From the NCBI RefSeq assembly GCF_013364155.1, contig NZ_CP054916.1:6631001-6695000 (forward strand): DNA of 64,000 nucleotides. Direction: 5' to 3'. Position 1 is the first letter of the stretch; each line of letters opens with the position of its first letter. The notes beneath the pieces were generated by a model. It saw nothing but the letters and a program-made list of their open reading frames with translations. It was not told where the DNA came from and ran no database searches. The position numbers were made by a program, and so were the translations under genes. This stretch comes from Streptomyces sp. NA02950 (lineage in GTDB: Bacteria; Actinomycetota; Actinomycetes; Streptomycetales; Streptomycetaceae). Shown here one piece after another: positions 35,858 through 45,156 of the stretch.

Positions 35858-37483
35858 ATGGCAACCCCTCCCGGCACCCAGGACGCCCCCGACCGGTCCG
35901 GCGTCCCGGCGGCGATCCACCGCAGACGCTGGGCGATCCTCGTCGTCCTGATGTTCAGCGTCCTGGTCGTCGTCCTCGACAACTCGATACTCAACGTGGC
36001 GATGAAGACCATCGCCACGCCCGAACCGACCGGTCTCGGCGCCACCCAGTCCGAGCTGGAGTGGGCGATCAACTCCTACACCCTGGTCTTCGCCGGGCTG
36101 CTGTTCACCGCCGGTCTCCTCGGCGACCGGCTCGGCCGCAAGAAGGTGCTGCTCGGCGGTATGGCGGTGTTCGGCATCGGCTCGGTGCTCGCCGCCTTCT
36201 CCGGCTCACCCGGCGAGCTCATCGGCTACCGCGCGCTGATGGGCCTGGGCGCCGCTTTCGTGATGCCCGCCACCCTCGCCATCCTGGTGAACGTCTTCGA
36301 GCGCGAGGAGCAGGCCAAGGCCATCGGCATCTGGGTCGCCGCGGTCGGCCTCGCCATCGCCATCGGGCCGATCACCGGCGGACTGCTGCTCGAACACTTC
36401 TGGTGGGGGTCGGTCTTCTTCGTCAACGTCCCCATCGTGGTCGCCGGGCTCATCGCGATGGTGCTGCTGGTGCCCGACTCCAAGGACCCCAGGCCCGGCC
36501 GGCTGGACCCGCTGGGCGTGGTGCTCTCCGTCATCGGGCTGGTCCTGCTGGTCTACGGCATCATCAAGGGCGGCCAGCTCGCCGACTTCACCGACGGACA
36601 GGTGCTGGCCTCGATCGGCGGCGGTCTCGCCGTGCTCACCGTGTTTGTGCTGCACGAGAAGCGCATCGACCACCCGTCCATCGACGTCGGCTACTTCCGC
36701 AAGCCCGCCTTCTCGGCCGCCATCGCCGCCATCGCGCTGGTCTTCTTCGCCCTCATGGGCGTCACCTTCTTCATGGTCTTCTACCTCCAGAGCGTGCGTG
36801 GCTACAGCGCCCTGGAGTCCGGGCTGCTGATCCTGCCGCTGGCCATCGCCCAGCTGCTGTTCGCGCCCCGTGCCCGGCTGGTCGTCGACCGGTTCGGCGC
36901 CCGTGCGGTGTGCACCGGCGGCATGCTGCTGGTGGCCGCCGCCATGACCGGGTTCCTGCTGCTGGACGTGGACAGCCCGATCTGGATCCTCGAGGTGCTG
37001 TTCTTCACCCAGGGCGCCGGGATGGCACACATCATGCCGCCGGTCACCACCTCGATCATGCAGGCGCTGCCCCGCCAGAAGGCCGGTTCCGGCTCGGCGC
37101 TGAACAACACCTTCCGGCAGGTGGGCGGTGCGCTCGGGGTCGCCGTACTCGGCTCGGTGCTCTCCACCACCTACCGCGAGGGCATCCAGGACACCCTGGA
37201 CTCCGTTCCCGGGCTGCCCGGCTCCGTACGGCACTCGGCGGGCGAGTCCGTCGAGGCCACCCTCGGCCTCGCCGAACGGCTCGGCCCCAAGGGGCACGTG
37301 CTGATCGGCCCGGCCCATGACTCCTTCGTCCACGCCATGCACATCACCGCGCTCGGCTCGGCCGCCGTCGCCCTGTTCGGCGCGCTGGTGGTGCTGGCCT
37401 TCCTGCCCGGCAAGGACACCGGCGACCAGGCGCCCGAGGGCGAGCAGCCGCGGGAACGGGCGGAGACGGGGGCGAGCCAATGA
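35858..37483 (+). CDS. MFS drug efflux transporter, DHA2 (14-TMS) family
   Basis: A 541-aa drug:H+ antiporter of the EmrB/QacA type. Motif A is [16 protein letters not shown] near residue 88, and motif C-like [21 protein letters not shown] is present; the predicted 14 helices fit the length. The ATG at 35858 was chosen because helix 1 follows 25 residues later. The TetR gene downstream overlaps its stop, the usual self-regulated efflux arrangement. Probable role: export of toxic compounds or a natural product. Confidence 0.92.
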   Translation: MATPPGTQDAPDRSGVPAAIHRRRWAILVVLMFSVLVVVLDNSILNVAMKTIATPEPTGLGATQSELEWAINSYTLVFAGLLFTAGLLGDRLGRKKVLLGGMAVFGIGSVLAAFSGSPGELIGYRALMGLGAAFVMPATLAILVNVFEREEQAKAIGIWVAAVGLAIAIGPITGGLLLEHFWWGSVFFVNVPIVVAGLIAMVLLVPDSKDPRPGRLDPLGVVLSVIGLVLLVYGIIKGGQLADFTDGQVLASIGGGLAVLTVFVLHEKRIDHPSIDVGYFRKPAFSAAIAAIALVFFALMGVTFFMVFYLQSVRGYSALESGLLILPLAIAQLLFAPRARLVVDRFGARAVCTGGMLLVAAAMTGFLLLDVDSPIWILEVLFFTQGAGMAHIMPPVTTSIMQALPRQKAGSGSALNNTFRQVGGALGVAVLGSVLSTTYREGIQDTLDSVPGLPGSVRHSAGESVEATLGLAERLGPKGHVLIGPAHDSFVHAMHITALGSAAVALFGALVVLAFLPGKDTGDQAPEGEQPRERAETGASQ

Positions 37484-38172
37484 CGGAACTGCCCGAACTG
37501 TCCCGAACCCCAACAGCCCCCGGACCGTCCGAAACCGCCGAACTCGCCGATCCCGACTGCTCCGCCGCCAAGGTCCGGGGGCGGCCCCGCAGCGCCGCCG
37601 CCGACGCCGCGATCATCGAGGCCGCGCTGCGGCTGCTGGAGGAGGGCACCACCGTCGACGGACTGTCGATCGAGCGCATCGCGCGCGAGGCGGGTGTGGG
37701 CAAGGCCACCGTCTACCGCCGCTGGCCCGGCAAGGAAGCCCTGATGCTCGAGGTGCTGCGCTCCCTGGAGGAGCCCGGGCCGGAACCGGCCGGGGTCTCG
37801 GCCCGGGACGACATCGTCACCATCCTCGAGTTCATGCGGCGGCGCGGTCTGGCCAAGCGCAACTCCGCCCTGCTGCGCAGCGTCGTCACCCAGATGCACG
37901 CCAACCGCGAACTGTGGCGGGCCTACGAGGAGAACGTCATCGCGGCCCGGCGCGCCGCGCTGCACGAGGTGCTGCGGCGCGGTGTCGAGCGCGGTGAGAT
38001 CCGCGGCGATGTGGACCTGGAACTGCTCGGCGAGCTGTTCACCGGGCCGATGCTGACGCGCGCCATCCTGCACGAGTGGCGGGAGCTGCCGGAGGGGCTG
38101 GCCGAGCGGATCGTGGACACGGTCCTGGAAGGAGTGGCCCCGCGCGGGCGGGGAGCGTCCCCGTACGGGTAA
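37480..38172 (+). CDS. TetR family regulator of the preceding efflux gene
   Basis: A 230-aa TetR protein with [24 protein letters not shown] near residues 65-85, preceded by a 35-residue disordered N-terminus. The start ATG overlaps the MFS stop (ATGA), so the two are co-translated. The palindrome at 35815-35833 is its likely operator. Confidence 0.92.
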   Translation: MTELPELSRTPTAPGPSETAELADPDCSAAKVRGRPRSAAADAAIIEAALRLLEEGTTVDGLSIERIAREAGVGKATVYRRWPGKEALMLEVLRSLEEPGPEPAGVSARDDIVTILEFMRRRGLAKRNSALLRSVVTQMHANRELWRAYEENVIAARRAALHEVLRRGVERGEIRGDVDLELLGELFTGPMLTRAILHEWRELPEGLAERIVDTVLEGVAPRGRGASPYG

Positions 38173-38405
38173 CGGAGTGGCCCCGCGCGGGTGATCGTGA
38201 GGGTGACGGCACGCGCGGGGTCCGTTGCGGCGGGTTTGTGCCCGTTCTGTCACAACAGCCCCTCGTACGCCCGGACTCGGAACCCACGCTCGTTCTCCAC
38301 TCGTCCTCGTCATCGGGCACGCCCGATGACGGCGTCGGGAAAAGCCCTGGTCATCGCCTATGGTCTTCCCCTAGGCGCGGCAGTTGAGGCAGTGAGGGAC
38401 AGCGA

Positions 38406-39431
38406 ATGGCGCAGGCGTACACGCAGGAGACGGACCAGCCCGGGGGCGCCCCCCAGCGCTCCGGCTCCAAGGTCGCCCCTCTGCTCGACCGGCTCCGCAA
38501 CGACCGCGGGATCTGGCGGCGGGGGCTGGTGCTCGCGGGGATCGCGGTCCTGCTCGCGCTGGTGATGATCTTCCACGCGCAGATCCCCAACGACGTCGGC
38601 AACCTCGGCAGTCTGCTGGAGACCTTCCTGCCCTGGCTCGGTCTGCTCATCCCGGTGCTGCTGGTCCTCGGACTGGTCCGGCGGTCGGCCAGCGCCGTCC
38701 TCGCGCTGGTGCTGCCGGTCGCCGTCTGGCTGAACCTCTTCGGCGGGCTGATGTTCTTCGACAAGGCGGGCTCCGGCGGCGATCTGTCCGTCGTCACCCA
38801 CAACGTCAACGCGGACAACCCCGACCCGCAGGGCACCGCCGACGTTCTGCGCACCTCGGGCGCGGACGTGGTGGCGCTGGAGGAGTTGACCGGGGACGCG
38901 GCGCCGGTCTACGAGCGGGCGCTGAAGAACGCCTACCCGTACCACGCGGTGCGCGGCACGGTCGGGGTCTGGAGCAAGTACCGGCTGTCCGGCACCGAGC
39001 CGGTGGACATCAAGCTCGGCTGGACCCGCGCGCTGCGCACCACCGTCGCCGCGCCCCAGGGTGAGGTCGGCGTGTACGTGGCCCATCTGCCGTCGGTGCG
39101 GGTGCGGTTCAACGCGGGCTTCACCGCGGGGCAGCGCGACGCCAGTGCCGAGGCGCTGGGCCAGGCCATCGCGGACGAGCGGCTGGACCGGGTGGTGCTG
39201 CTCGGCGACCTGAACGGCACGATGAACGACCGGGCGTTGGCCCCCGTCACCTCCCAGATGCGCTCCGCGCAGGGCGCGGCCGGTGACGGCTTCGGCTTCA
39301 GCTGGCCCGCCTCGTTCCCGATGGCCCGGATCGACCAGATCATGGTGCGCGGGCTGGACCCGGTCGGGGCGTGGACGATGAAGGAGACCGGGAGCGACCA
39401 TCTGCCGGTGTCGGCGTCGGTCGACTTCTGA
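38406..39431 (+). CDS. Membrane-anchored endonuclease/exonuclease/phosphatase family protein
   Basis: A 341-aa protein with three N-terminal transmembrane segments (about 38-125) and an extracellular EEP domain. The domain carries VVTHNVNADN, ALEELT (metal-binding Glu), VLLGDLNGTMND and SDHLPVSASV, whose final His is catalytic. The family includes nucleases, sphingomyelinases and phosphatases; substrate unknown. The ATG at 38406 follows AGGGACAGCG. Confidence 0.9.
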   Translation: MAQAYTQETDQPGGAPQRSGSKVAPLLDRLRNDRGIWRRGLVLAGIAVLLALVMIFHAQIPNDVGNLGSLLETFLPWLGLLIPVLLVLGLVRRSASAVLALVLPVAVWLNLFGGLMFFDKAGSGGDLSVVTHNVNADNPDPQGTADVLRTSGADVVALEELTGDAAPVYERALKNAYPYHAVRGTVGVWSKYRLSGTEPVDIKLGWTRALRTTVAAPQGEVGVYVAHLPSVRVRFNAGFTAGQRDASAEALGQAIADERLDRVVLLGDLNGTMNDRALAPVTSQMRSAQGAAGDGFGFSWPASFPMARIDQIMVRGLDPVGAWTMKETGSDHLPVSASVDF

Positions 39432-39543
39432 TGTGCGGCTCATCACGTTCGGGCCTCTTCTGACCTTCGCTGTTCACTTCGGTGACGCATCGGGGGAACA
39501 CATGGCGTGAGAGAATTTGTTCAAGTGGGGAACATAATCGTCC

Positions 39544-39580
39544 TGACGTCTCCACGTTGACGTCTCTCCCCTGACGTCTC
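39544..39580 (+). promoter_or_regulatory. Three TGACGTCTC direct repeats before the MFS gene
   Basis: TGACGTCTC occurs at 39544, 39558 and 39572, exactly 14 bp apart, 24-60 nt upstream of the start codon at 39604. A -10-like CATAAT lies at 39533-39538, so the repeats may sit in the transcribed leader. Operator iterons or a leader attenuator are both possible. Confidence 0.65.
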
Positions 39581-39603
39581 TCCGTCGTTGTGAAAGGTCT
39601 CTC

Positions 39604-40809
39604 ATGCCCCTGGCTCTGCTCGCGCTTGCTGTGAGCGCCTTCGGCATCGGTACCACCGAGTTCGTGATGATGGGCCTGTTGCCCAATGTCGCGGACGATC
39701 TGGGCACCTCCGTGCCCACCGCCGGATACCTCGTCTCCGCGTACGCCATCGGCGTCGTGGTGGGCGCTCCACTGCTGACCGCCCTCGGCTCCCGCGTGCC
39801 GCGCAAGCGGATGCTCGTGCTGCTCATGGCGCTCTTCACCGTCGGCAACCTCGCCTCCGCGCTCGCCCCCGGCTTCGGGCTGCTCGTCGCGGGGCGCGTC
39901 CTCGCGGGGCTGCCGCACGGCGCCTTCTTCGGCGTCGGCGCCGTGGTCGCCGCCCGCCTGGTCGCCGAGGAACGCCGGGCCCGCGCGGTCGCCACCATGT
40001 TCCTGGGCCTGACCATCGCCAACATCATCGGGGTCCCGGTGGCCACCCTGCTCGGCCAGCACCTGGGCTGGCGAGCGACCTTCCTGGTCGTCGCCGGGAT
40101 CGGGGTCCTGGCCATGGCCGCCATCGCCCGGCTCGTCCCCCAGGTCCCGTTGGACCAGCACGGCGGCCTCCGCCAGGAGCTGGGCGCGCTCCGCGACCGC
40201 CAGGTGCTGCTCGGCCTGCTCACCGCCGTCTTCGGCTTCGCCGGGGTGTTCGCCGTCTACAGCTATCTCGCCTCGATGATGACCGAGGTCACCGGCTTCG
40301 CCGAGTCCTCCGTCACGGTTGTCCTCGCCCTCTTCGGTATCGGCATGACCCTGGGCGCCCTGGCCGCCGGACCGCTCACCGACCGCGCGCTGCGGCCCAC
40401 CCTGTACGGCTCGCTGGCGGCGCTGGCCGCGGTGCTGGTGGTGTTCGACGTCACGGTGCACATCAAGTGGGCGGCGATGGCCACGGTGGTGGTGCTGGGC
40501 GCGGTCGGCTTCATGACCACCACCCCGCTCCAGATGCTGGTCATGGACAAGGCGCGCTCGGCTCCCACGCTGGCCTCCGCCTCCAACCACTCCGCCTTCA
40601 ACCTCGCCAACGCGGGCGGCGCCTGGCTGGGCGGCGCGGCCATCGCGGCGGGCTGGGGCTGGACCTCCCCCACCCTGGTCGGCGCGGCCCTCGCCCTGGT
40701 CGGCCTGGCCATCGCGATCACCGCGGGGCTGCTCGACCGCACCGCGGAGGAGCCCTCGCGGGTGGTGGCGACGAGCGAGTCGGTGCCGCGGATGTCGGAG
40801 GTCGGCTGA
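39604..40809 (+). CDS. MFS transporter, CmlR/AraJ-like drug efflux
   Basis: A 401-aa 12-helix transporter. The start LALLALAVSAFGIGTTEFVMMGLLPNVADDL is the signature of the chloramphenicol-resistance/AraJ branch. Motif A is the SRVPRKRML loop, and GRVLAGLPHGAFFGVGAVVA follows. Export of chloramphenicol-like drugs or sugars is the family role. The start is fixed by the first helix. Three direct repeats precede the gene. Confidence 0.9.
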   Translation: MPLALLALAVSAFGIGTTEFVMMGLLPNVADDLGTSVPTAGYLVSAYAIGVVVGAPLLTALGSRVPRKRMLVLLMALFTVGNLASALAPGFGLLVAGRVLAGLPHGAFFGVGAVVAARLVAEERRARAVATMFLGLTIANIIGVPVATLLGQHLGWRATFLVVAGIGVLAMAAIARLVPQVPLDQHGGLRQELGALRDRQVLLGLLTAVFGFAGVFAVYSYLASMMTEVTGFAESSVTVVLALFGIGMTLGALAAGPLTDRALRPTLYGSLAALAAVLVVFDVTVHIKWAAMATVVVLGAVGFMTTTPLQMLVMDKARSAPTLASASNHSAFNLANAGGAWLGGAAIAAGWGWTSPTLVGAALALVGLAIAITAGLLDRTAEEPSRVVATSESVPRMSEVG

Positions 40810-41048
40810 CCCGTCGACCGCCCTCTCGGCCGCCGGGGCCACCCGGCGTCCGTTCGCGCGCGGTGTGGTCCGCGCGGACGCCGGCCGTCGCCGGGCTGAC
40901 CCCGGCTTTCGACCCGCCGCGGCCAAGCCGGGACCGGGGGCTGTCCGGACGCGTACGACGGACGTCGTGTGCGCGCCCCGGCCGCCTCGGCCCCGCGGAC
41001 GGCGCGGCACCCCGCGGCCAGGCCACGGCGGCGGCCGGAGCCGTGCCG

Positions 41049-42812
41049 TCAGGCGTGCTCGCGCCAGCGGTTGGTGATCGGCAGTCGGCGGTCCTTGCCG
41101 AACCCCTTCGCGGAGATCTTCGTGCCCGGCGGGTACTGGCGCCGCTTGTACTCCGCGGTGTCCACCAGCCGCAGCACCCGGGTGACCAGCTCGTTGTCGA
41201 AGCCCGCCGCGACGATCTCCTCCCGGCCCCGGTCCCGGTCGACATACAGCTCCAGGATCCGGTCCAGGACCTCGTAGTCCGGCAGCGAATCCGTGTCGAC
41301 CTGACCGGGCCGCAGTTCGGCGCTCGGCGGCTTGCTGATCGAGTTCTCGGGGATCGGCGGGGTCTGGCCCCGCTCTTCCGCCGCGCGATTCCGCCATTTC
41401 GCCAGGCGGAAGATGGACGTCTTGTAAACGTCCTTGATCGGGCCGTAGGCGCCGACCGAGTCGCCGTAGAGCGTGGAATAGCCGCAGGCCAGCTCGGACT
41501 TGTTGCCCGGGGCGAGCACGATGTGGCCCTCCTGGTTGGAGATGGCCATCAGCATCGTGCCGCGCAGCCGCGACTGGAGGTTCTCCTCGGCCAGTCCGGT
41601 GAGCTGGAGCGACCCCATATAGGCGTCGAACATCGGGGCGATGGAGACCGTGCGGAAGTTCAGCCCCGTGCGCCGCGCCAGCTCGGTCGCGTCGGTGACC
41701 GAGTGCTCGGAGGAGTAGCGGGACGGCATCGCCACGCCGTACACGTTCCGCGCGCCGACCGCGTCACACGCGATGGCCGCGACCAGCGCCGAATCGATAC
41801 CGCCCGAGAGCCCGATCAGCACACTGCGGAAACCGTTCTTCGCGGCATACGCGCGCAGCCCCACCACCAGCGCCGTGTAGATCTCCTCGTCGTCGCCGAG
41901 CCGCTCGGCCTCGCCGCCCGCCAGCTCCGGCTCCGGCTCGTACGCCGGGAGGGGATCGGCGGAGAGCGTGCGGTGGTCGATGCGCAGCCCGTCGTCCACG
42001 ATCCCCTCCGGGACCGAGTCCGGGTCGGCGGCGGGCAGCTCGAGGTCGACCAGCACACAGCCCTCGGCGAACTGCGGAGCGCGCGCGATCACCTCGCCGT
42101 CCCGGCCGACGATGATCGAGTCACCGTCGAAGACCAGCTCGTCCTGGCCGCCGATCATCGCGAGGTAGGCGGTGGTGCAGCCCGCCTCCTGGGCCCGCTT
42201 GCGCACCAGGTCGAGGCGGGTGTCGTCCTTCTCGCGCTCGTACGGCGAGGCGTTGATCGACAGCAGCAGCCCGGCCCCGGCCGTACGGGCGGCGGGCACC
42301 CGGCCGCCGTCCTGCCACAGGTCCTCGCAGATGGCGAGCGCGACATCGATGCCGTGGACCCGGACGACCGGCAGCGTCTCACCCGGGACGAAGTAGCGGA
42401 ACTCGTCGAAGACCCCGTAGTTCGGCAGATGGTGCTTGGCGAAGGTGAGAACGACCCGGCCGCGGTGCAGCACGGCCCCCGCGTTCTGCGGGGCACCGGC
42501 GGGCTGACCGTACCGCTCGGTGGCCTGCTCGCCGCGGTCGAGATAGCCCACGACCACCGGCAGCTCGCCGAAGCCCTCGTCGTCCAACCGGGCGGCGAGC
42601 GCGTGCAGCGCGGCACGCGACGCCTCGACGAAGGAGGAGCGCAGCGCGAGGTCCTCGACCGGGTAGCCGGTCAGCGCCATCTCGGGGAACGCCACCAGGT
42701 GGGCGCCCTGCTCGGCGGAGTGCCGGGTCCAGTGGACGATCGACTCGGTATTGCCGGAGAGATCACCGACGGTCGAGTCGATCTGGTTCAGAGCGAGACG
42801 AAGTTGAGGCAC
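41049..42812 (-). CDS. nadE: Glutamine-dependent NAD+ synthetase
   Basis: A 587-aa two-domain enzyme that converts nicotinate adenine dinucleotide to NAD+. The N-terminal nitrilase-type glutaminase carries the catalytic triad Glu in FPEMALTG, Lys in FAKHHLPNYG and Cys in AICEDLW near residue 160. The C-terminal synthetase has the P-loop LSGGIDSALVAAI near 336 and the terminal GPIKDVYKT and ISAKGFGKDRRLPITNRW motifs. It is convergent with the MFS gene, and a 239-bp gap without genes lies between them. Confidence 0.96.
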   Translation of the reverse strand: MPQLRLALNQIDSTVGDLSGNTESIVHWTRHSAEQGAHLVAFPEMALTGYPVEDLALRSSFVEASRAALHALAARLDDEGFGELPVVVGYLDRGEQATERYGQPAGAPQNAGAVLHRGRVVLTFAKHHLPNYGVFDEFRYFVPGETLPVVRVHGIDVALAICEDLWQDGGRVPAARTAGAGLLLSINASPYEREKDDTRLDLVRKRAQEAGCTTAYLAMIGGQDELVFDGDSIIVGRDGEVIARAPQFAEGCVLVDLELPAADPDSVPEGIVDDGLRIDHRTLSADPLPAYEPEPELAGGEAERLGDDEEIYTALVVGLRAYAAKNGFRSVLIGLSGGIDSALVAAIACDAVGARNVYGVAMPSRYSSEHSVTDATELARRTGLNFRTVSIAPMFDAYMGSLQLTGLAEENLQSRLRGTMLMAISNQEGHIVLAPGNKSELACGYSTLYGDSVGAYGPIKDVYKTSIFRLAKWRNRAAEERGQTPPIPENSISKPPSAELRPGQVDTDSLPDYEVLDRILELYVDRDRGREEIVAAGFDNELVTRVLRLVDTAEYKRRQYPPGTKISAKGFGKDRRLPITNRWREHA

Positions 42813-42957
42813 GCGCCCAGTGTAATCGTCTGTCTGACGCGATGGCCGGGACGGTCACTGTCTCCCTTCTCACGTCCGGGCCCCGCTTTCCCGTCCGGGC
42901 CCGCGCCCGGCGGGCACCGGGGGGCAGGGAGCCCGGACCGGAGGCCCGGGACAGGGC

Positions 42958-44664
42958 CTAGCGCTGATAGCCGAGGACGGTCATCATCCCCGACTCCGAG
43001 TGGTAGACGTTGTGGCAGTGGACCATCCACAGCCCCGGGTTGTCCGCGTCGAAATCCACACTCACCCTGGTGTGCGGCAGCAGGATCGCGGTGTCCTTGC
43101 GCGCCCCGCCGTCCGGCAGCGCGAAGGTGTGGCCGTGCAGATGGAACGGATGCCACATCGGGGTGCTGTTGATGAAGGTCATCCGGACGCGCTCGCCCTC
43201 CCGCACCGGATAGCGCTGCGCCGGGTCGTAGCGCTTGCCGTTGATCGACCAGTCGTAGCCGCGCGGCGATCCCGTGAAGCGCATCCGGATCGTGCGGTCC
43301 GGCTCGCGCGGACTCAGCCGCACCTGCTCCGCCGCCTTCAGCCGGGCGGCGGTCAGCAGTTCGCCGTCGAGCTCCTTGGGACGGGGGAACTTCCGCGCCC
43401 CCTTGCCGCCGGTGCGCAGCACGGCCATCGTGGACCGTCCCTTGCCCTCCGCGAGGGCGGCGAACGGGAAGACCCCGCTCTTGACCTTGACCAGCACGTC
43501 GTAGCGCTCGCCCATGCCCACCAGCAGGGCGTCGGTCTTCGCGGGCACGACCGGGTAGCCGTCGGTGTGGGTGACGGTCATCCGGTGGCCGCCCAGGGCG
43601 ACCCGGAAGGCGGTGTCACCGCCCGCGTTGATGATGCGGATGCGGACGCGGTCACCGGTCTTGGCGCGGAACACCTGCGGGGAGTGCGGGGTGCGGCCGT
43701 TGGCCAGGTAGTAGGGGTAGGCGACATCGCCCGCCATGCCGCCCAGCAGCGCGCTCCGGCCGCGCGTCAGCCTGCGGGACGGTGGATGGAGAGCCTTGGT
43801 CCGGCCCTTCTTCCCCTTGGCCTTCCCTCCCTTCGCCGTCGCCTTGCCCTTCGCCGTGGCCGTGGCCGTGGCGCGCGCCGCGTTCGCGGGGGCGGGGGAG
43901 ACGGCCGAGCCGACGGGCGCCGGAATGCGGCGCGGCCCGCCGTGGTCCATGCCCGGGACCATGCCGCCGTTGAGCTCCCTGAGTACCGCGTCCGGCGTAC
44001 TGCCGCCGACCCCGTCCAGCCAGTCGTCGAGCACGATGACCCATTCCTTGTCGTAGGCCAGCGGCTCCTTCGGGTCCTCGACGATCAGCGGTGCGTAGAG
44101 CCCCCGGTCCAGCTGGACGCCGGCGTGCGGATGGATCCAGTAGGTGCCCGGGTCCGGCACCGTGAAGCGGTAGTCGTGCGCCGCGCCGGTCCCGACCGGC
44201 CGTTGGGTGAGGCCCGGGACGCCGTCCATGTCATTGCGCAGCCGGATGCCGTGCCAGTGCAGCGAGGTGGGCTGCGGCAGGTTGTTGGCGAGGGTGAGCG
44301 CGAGCGTGTCACCCGCGGTGACCCGGATCTCCTGGCCCGGCAGCATGTCGCCGTACGCCCAGGACTTCACCGTACGGGCGCCGAGGTCGAGCGTGGTGGC
44401 CGTGGCGAGCAGTTGGAACCGCCGGACCGGCCCCTGGCCCCGCTGCCGATCGGCTGCCCTGACCTCCGGGCCGTCGGGGGAGACGTACTCCGGCCGGGGC
44501 GCCGCGACGGCGTCGCCCCCCTTGGCGGAGGTGTCCATGCCGTTGTCGTCCATGTCCGCGCCCATGGTGTTGGGCGGCACGGAGGGGCTACAGGCGCCGA
44601 GCAGACCGCTTCCCGCGGCGGCGATTCCCGCGCCGAGCACGGCGCGGCGAGAGTGTGCGTGCAT
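42958..44664 (-). CDS. Multicopper oxidase lipoprotein
   Basis: A 568-aa secreted three-domain multicopper oxidase. The leader has a Tat-like SRRAVLG and a lipobox LLGAC (Cys about 25). Copper ligands: HWHG, HPHAG, HPFHLHGH and HCHNVYHSESGMM. Between domains 1 and 2 is an Ala/Lys/Thr-rich insert (AKGKATAKGGKAKGKKGRTKA), unlike standard family members. Likely substrate Cu(I) or phenolics; many streptomycete homologues help copper resistance. I used the ATG at 44664, since the alternative at 44679 adds only five residues. A CsoR-like palindrome lies about 280 bp upstream. Confidence 0.9.
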   Translation of the reverse strand: MHAHSRRAVLGAGIAAAGSGLLGACSPSVPPNTMGADMDDNGMDTSAKGGDAVAAPRPEYVSPDGPEVRAADRQRGQGPVRRFQLLATATTLDLGARTVKSWAYGDMLPGQEIRVTAGDTLALTLANNLPQPTSLHWHGIRLRNDMDGVPGLTQRPVGTGAAHDYRFTVPDPGTYWIHPHAGVQLDRGLYAPLIVEDPKEPLAYDKEWVIVLDDWLDGVGGSTPDAVLRELNGGMVPGMDHGGPRRIPAPVGSAVSPAPANAARATATATAKGKATAKGGKAKGKKGRTKALHPPSRRLTRGRSALLGGMAGDVAYPYYLANGRTPHSPQVFRAKTGDRVRIRIINAGGDTAFRVALGGHRMTVTHTDGYPVVPAKTDALLVGMGERYDVLVKVKSGVFPFAALAEGKGRSTMAVLRTGGKGARKFPRPKELDGELLTAARLKAAEQVRLSPREPDRTIRMRFTGSPRGYDWSINGKRYDPAQRYPVREGERVRMTFINSTPMWHPFHLHGHTFALPDGGARKDTAILLPHTRVSVDFDADNPGLWMVHCHNVYHSESGMMTVLGYQR

Positions 44665-45156
44665 GAGAGAGCACCCCAATGCTGGTGTCGTGATGTGCGC
44701 AGGGGAGGGCCGCGCGCCCGCCGTGCCCCGCGTGGGGGACGAGGCGGACGCGCCGCTCTATACGCAACGACACCAGCGGGGGGCCGGGACGTGGGCCGGG
44801 GGGCCACGGGGCGGCGCGGTGCGGTGGCCGGGCGCGGCCGACGGTCACCCTCCGCTCTCCGTGCACCGGTGCCTCCACCCGATCGCCCAATGTCCCGCTA
44901 TCCCGATTTCCCGATGTCCGATGATCATGATAGTCGACACCTTACCCCCAAGGGGTATCGCATTCCCCGAAGGCGCCGCCGGGGCGCGGAACGGTCGGGT
45001 CCGTCACGGCATGCTGGAAAGTACGATGCACACATCGTGGTGCGGGGCGGGGAGAGCGGAGGAAACCTCCCGGAAATCCCGCCGCGTGATACTGGGGCCG
45101 CGACAGGTGCCCCGCGCCCGCCGAAAGAGCCGCTTGACCTGCAAGGATAGGGGACC
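44665..45156. other. 492-bp intergenic region between MCO and glnA2 genes
   Basis: No gene is supported. It contains the CsoR-like palindrome, imperfect TCCCGAT repeats around 44884-44925, and the RBS (AGGATAGGGG) of glnA2. Promoters of both divergent genes should be here. Confidence 0.5.
44943..44957. promoter_or_regulatory. CsoR-type copper operator
   Basis: TACCCCCAAGGGGTA is an inverted repeat with 6-bp arms (TACCCC/GGGGTA) and a 3-nt spacer, matching the GC-rich CsoR box of copper-induced genes. Leftward promoter-like elements overlap it (TATCAT near 44928), so it probably controls the multicopper oxidase through a leader of about 260 nt. Confidence 0.65.

Noticed and set aside
40810..41048. 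A gene or riboswitch in the gap between the MFS gene and nadE
   Set aside because: Both genes are convergent; only GC-rich sequence without a start, hairpin series or conserved motif was seen.
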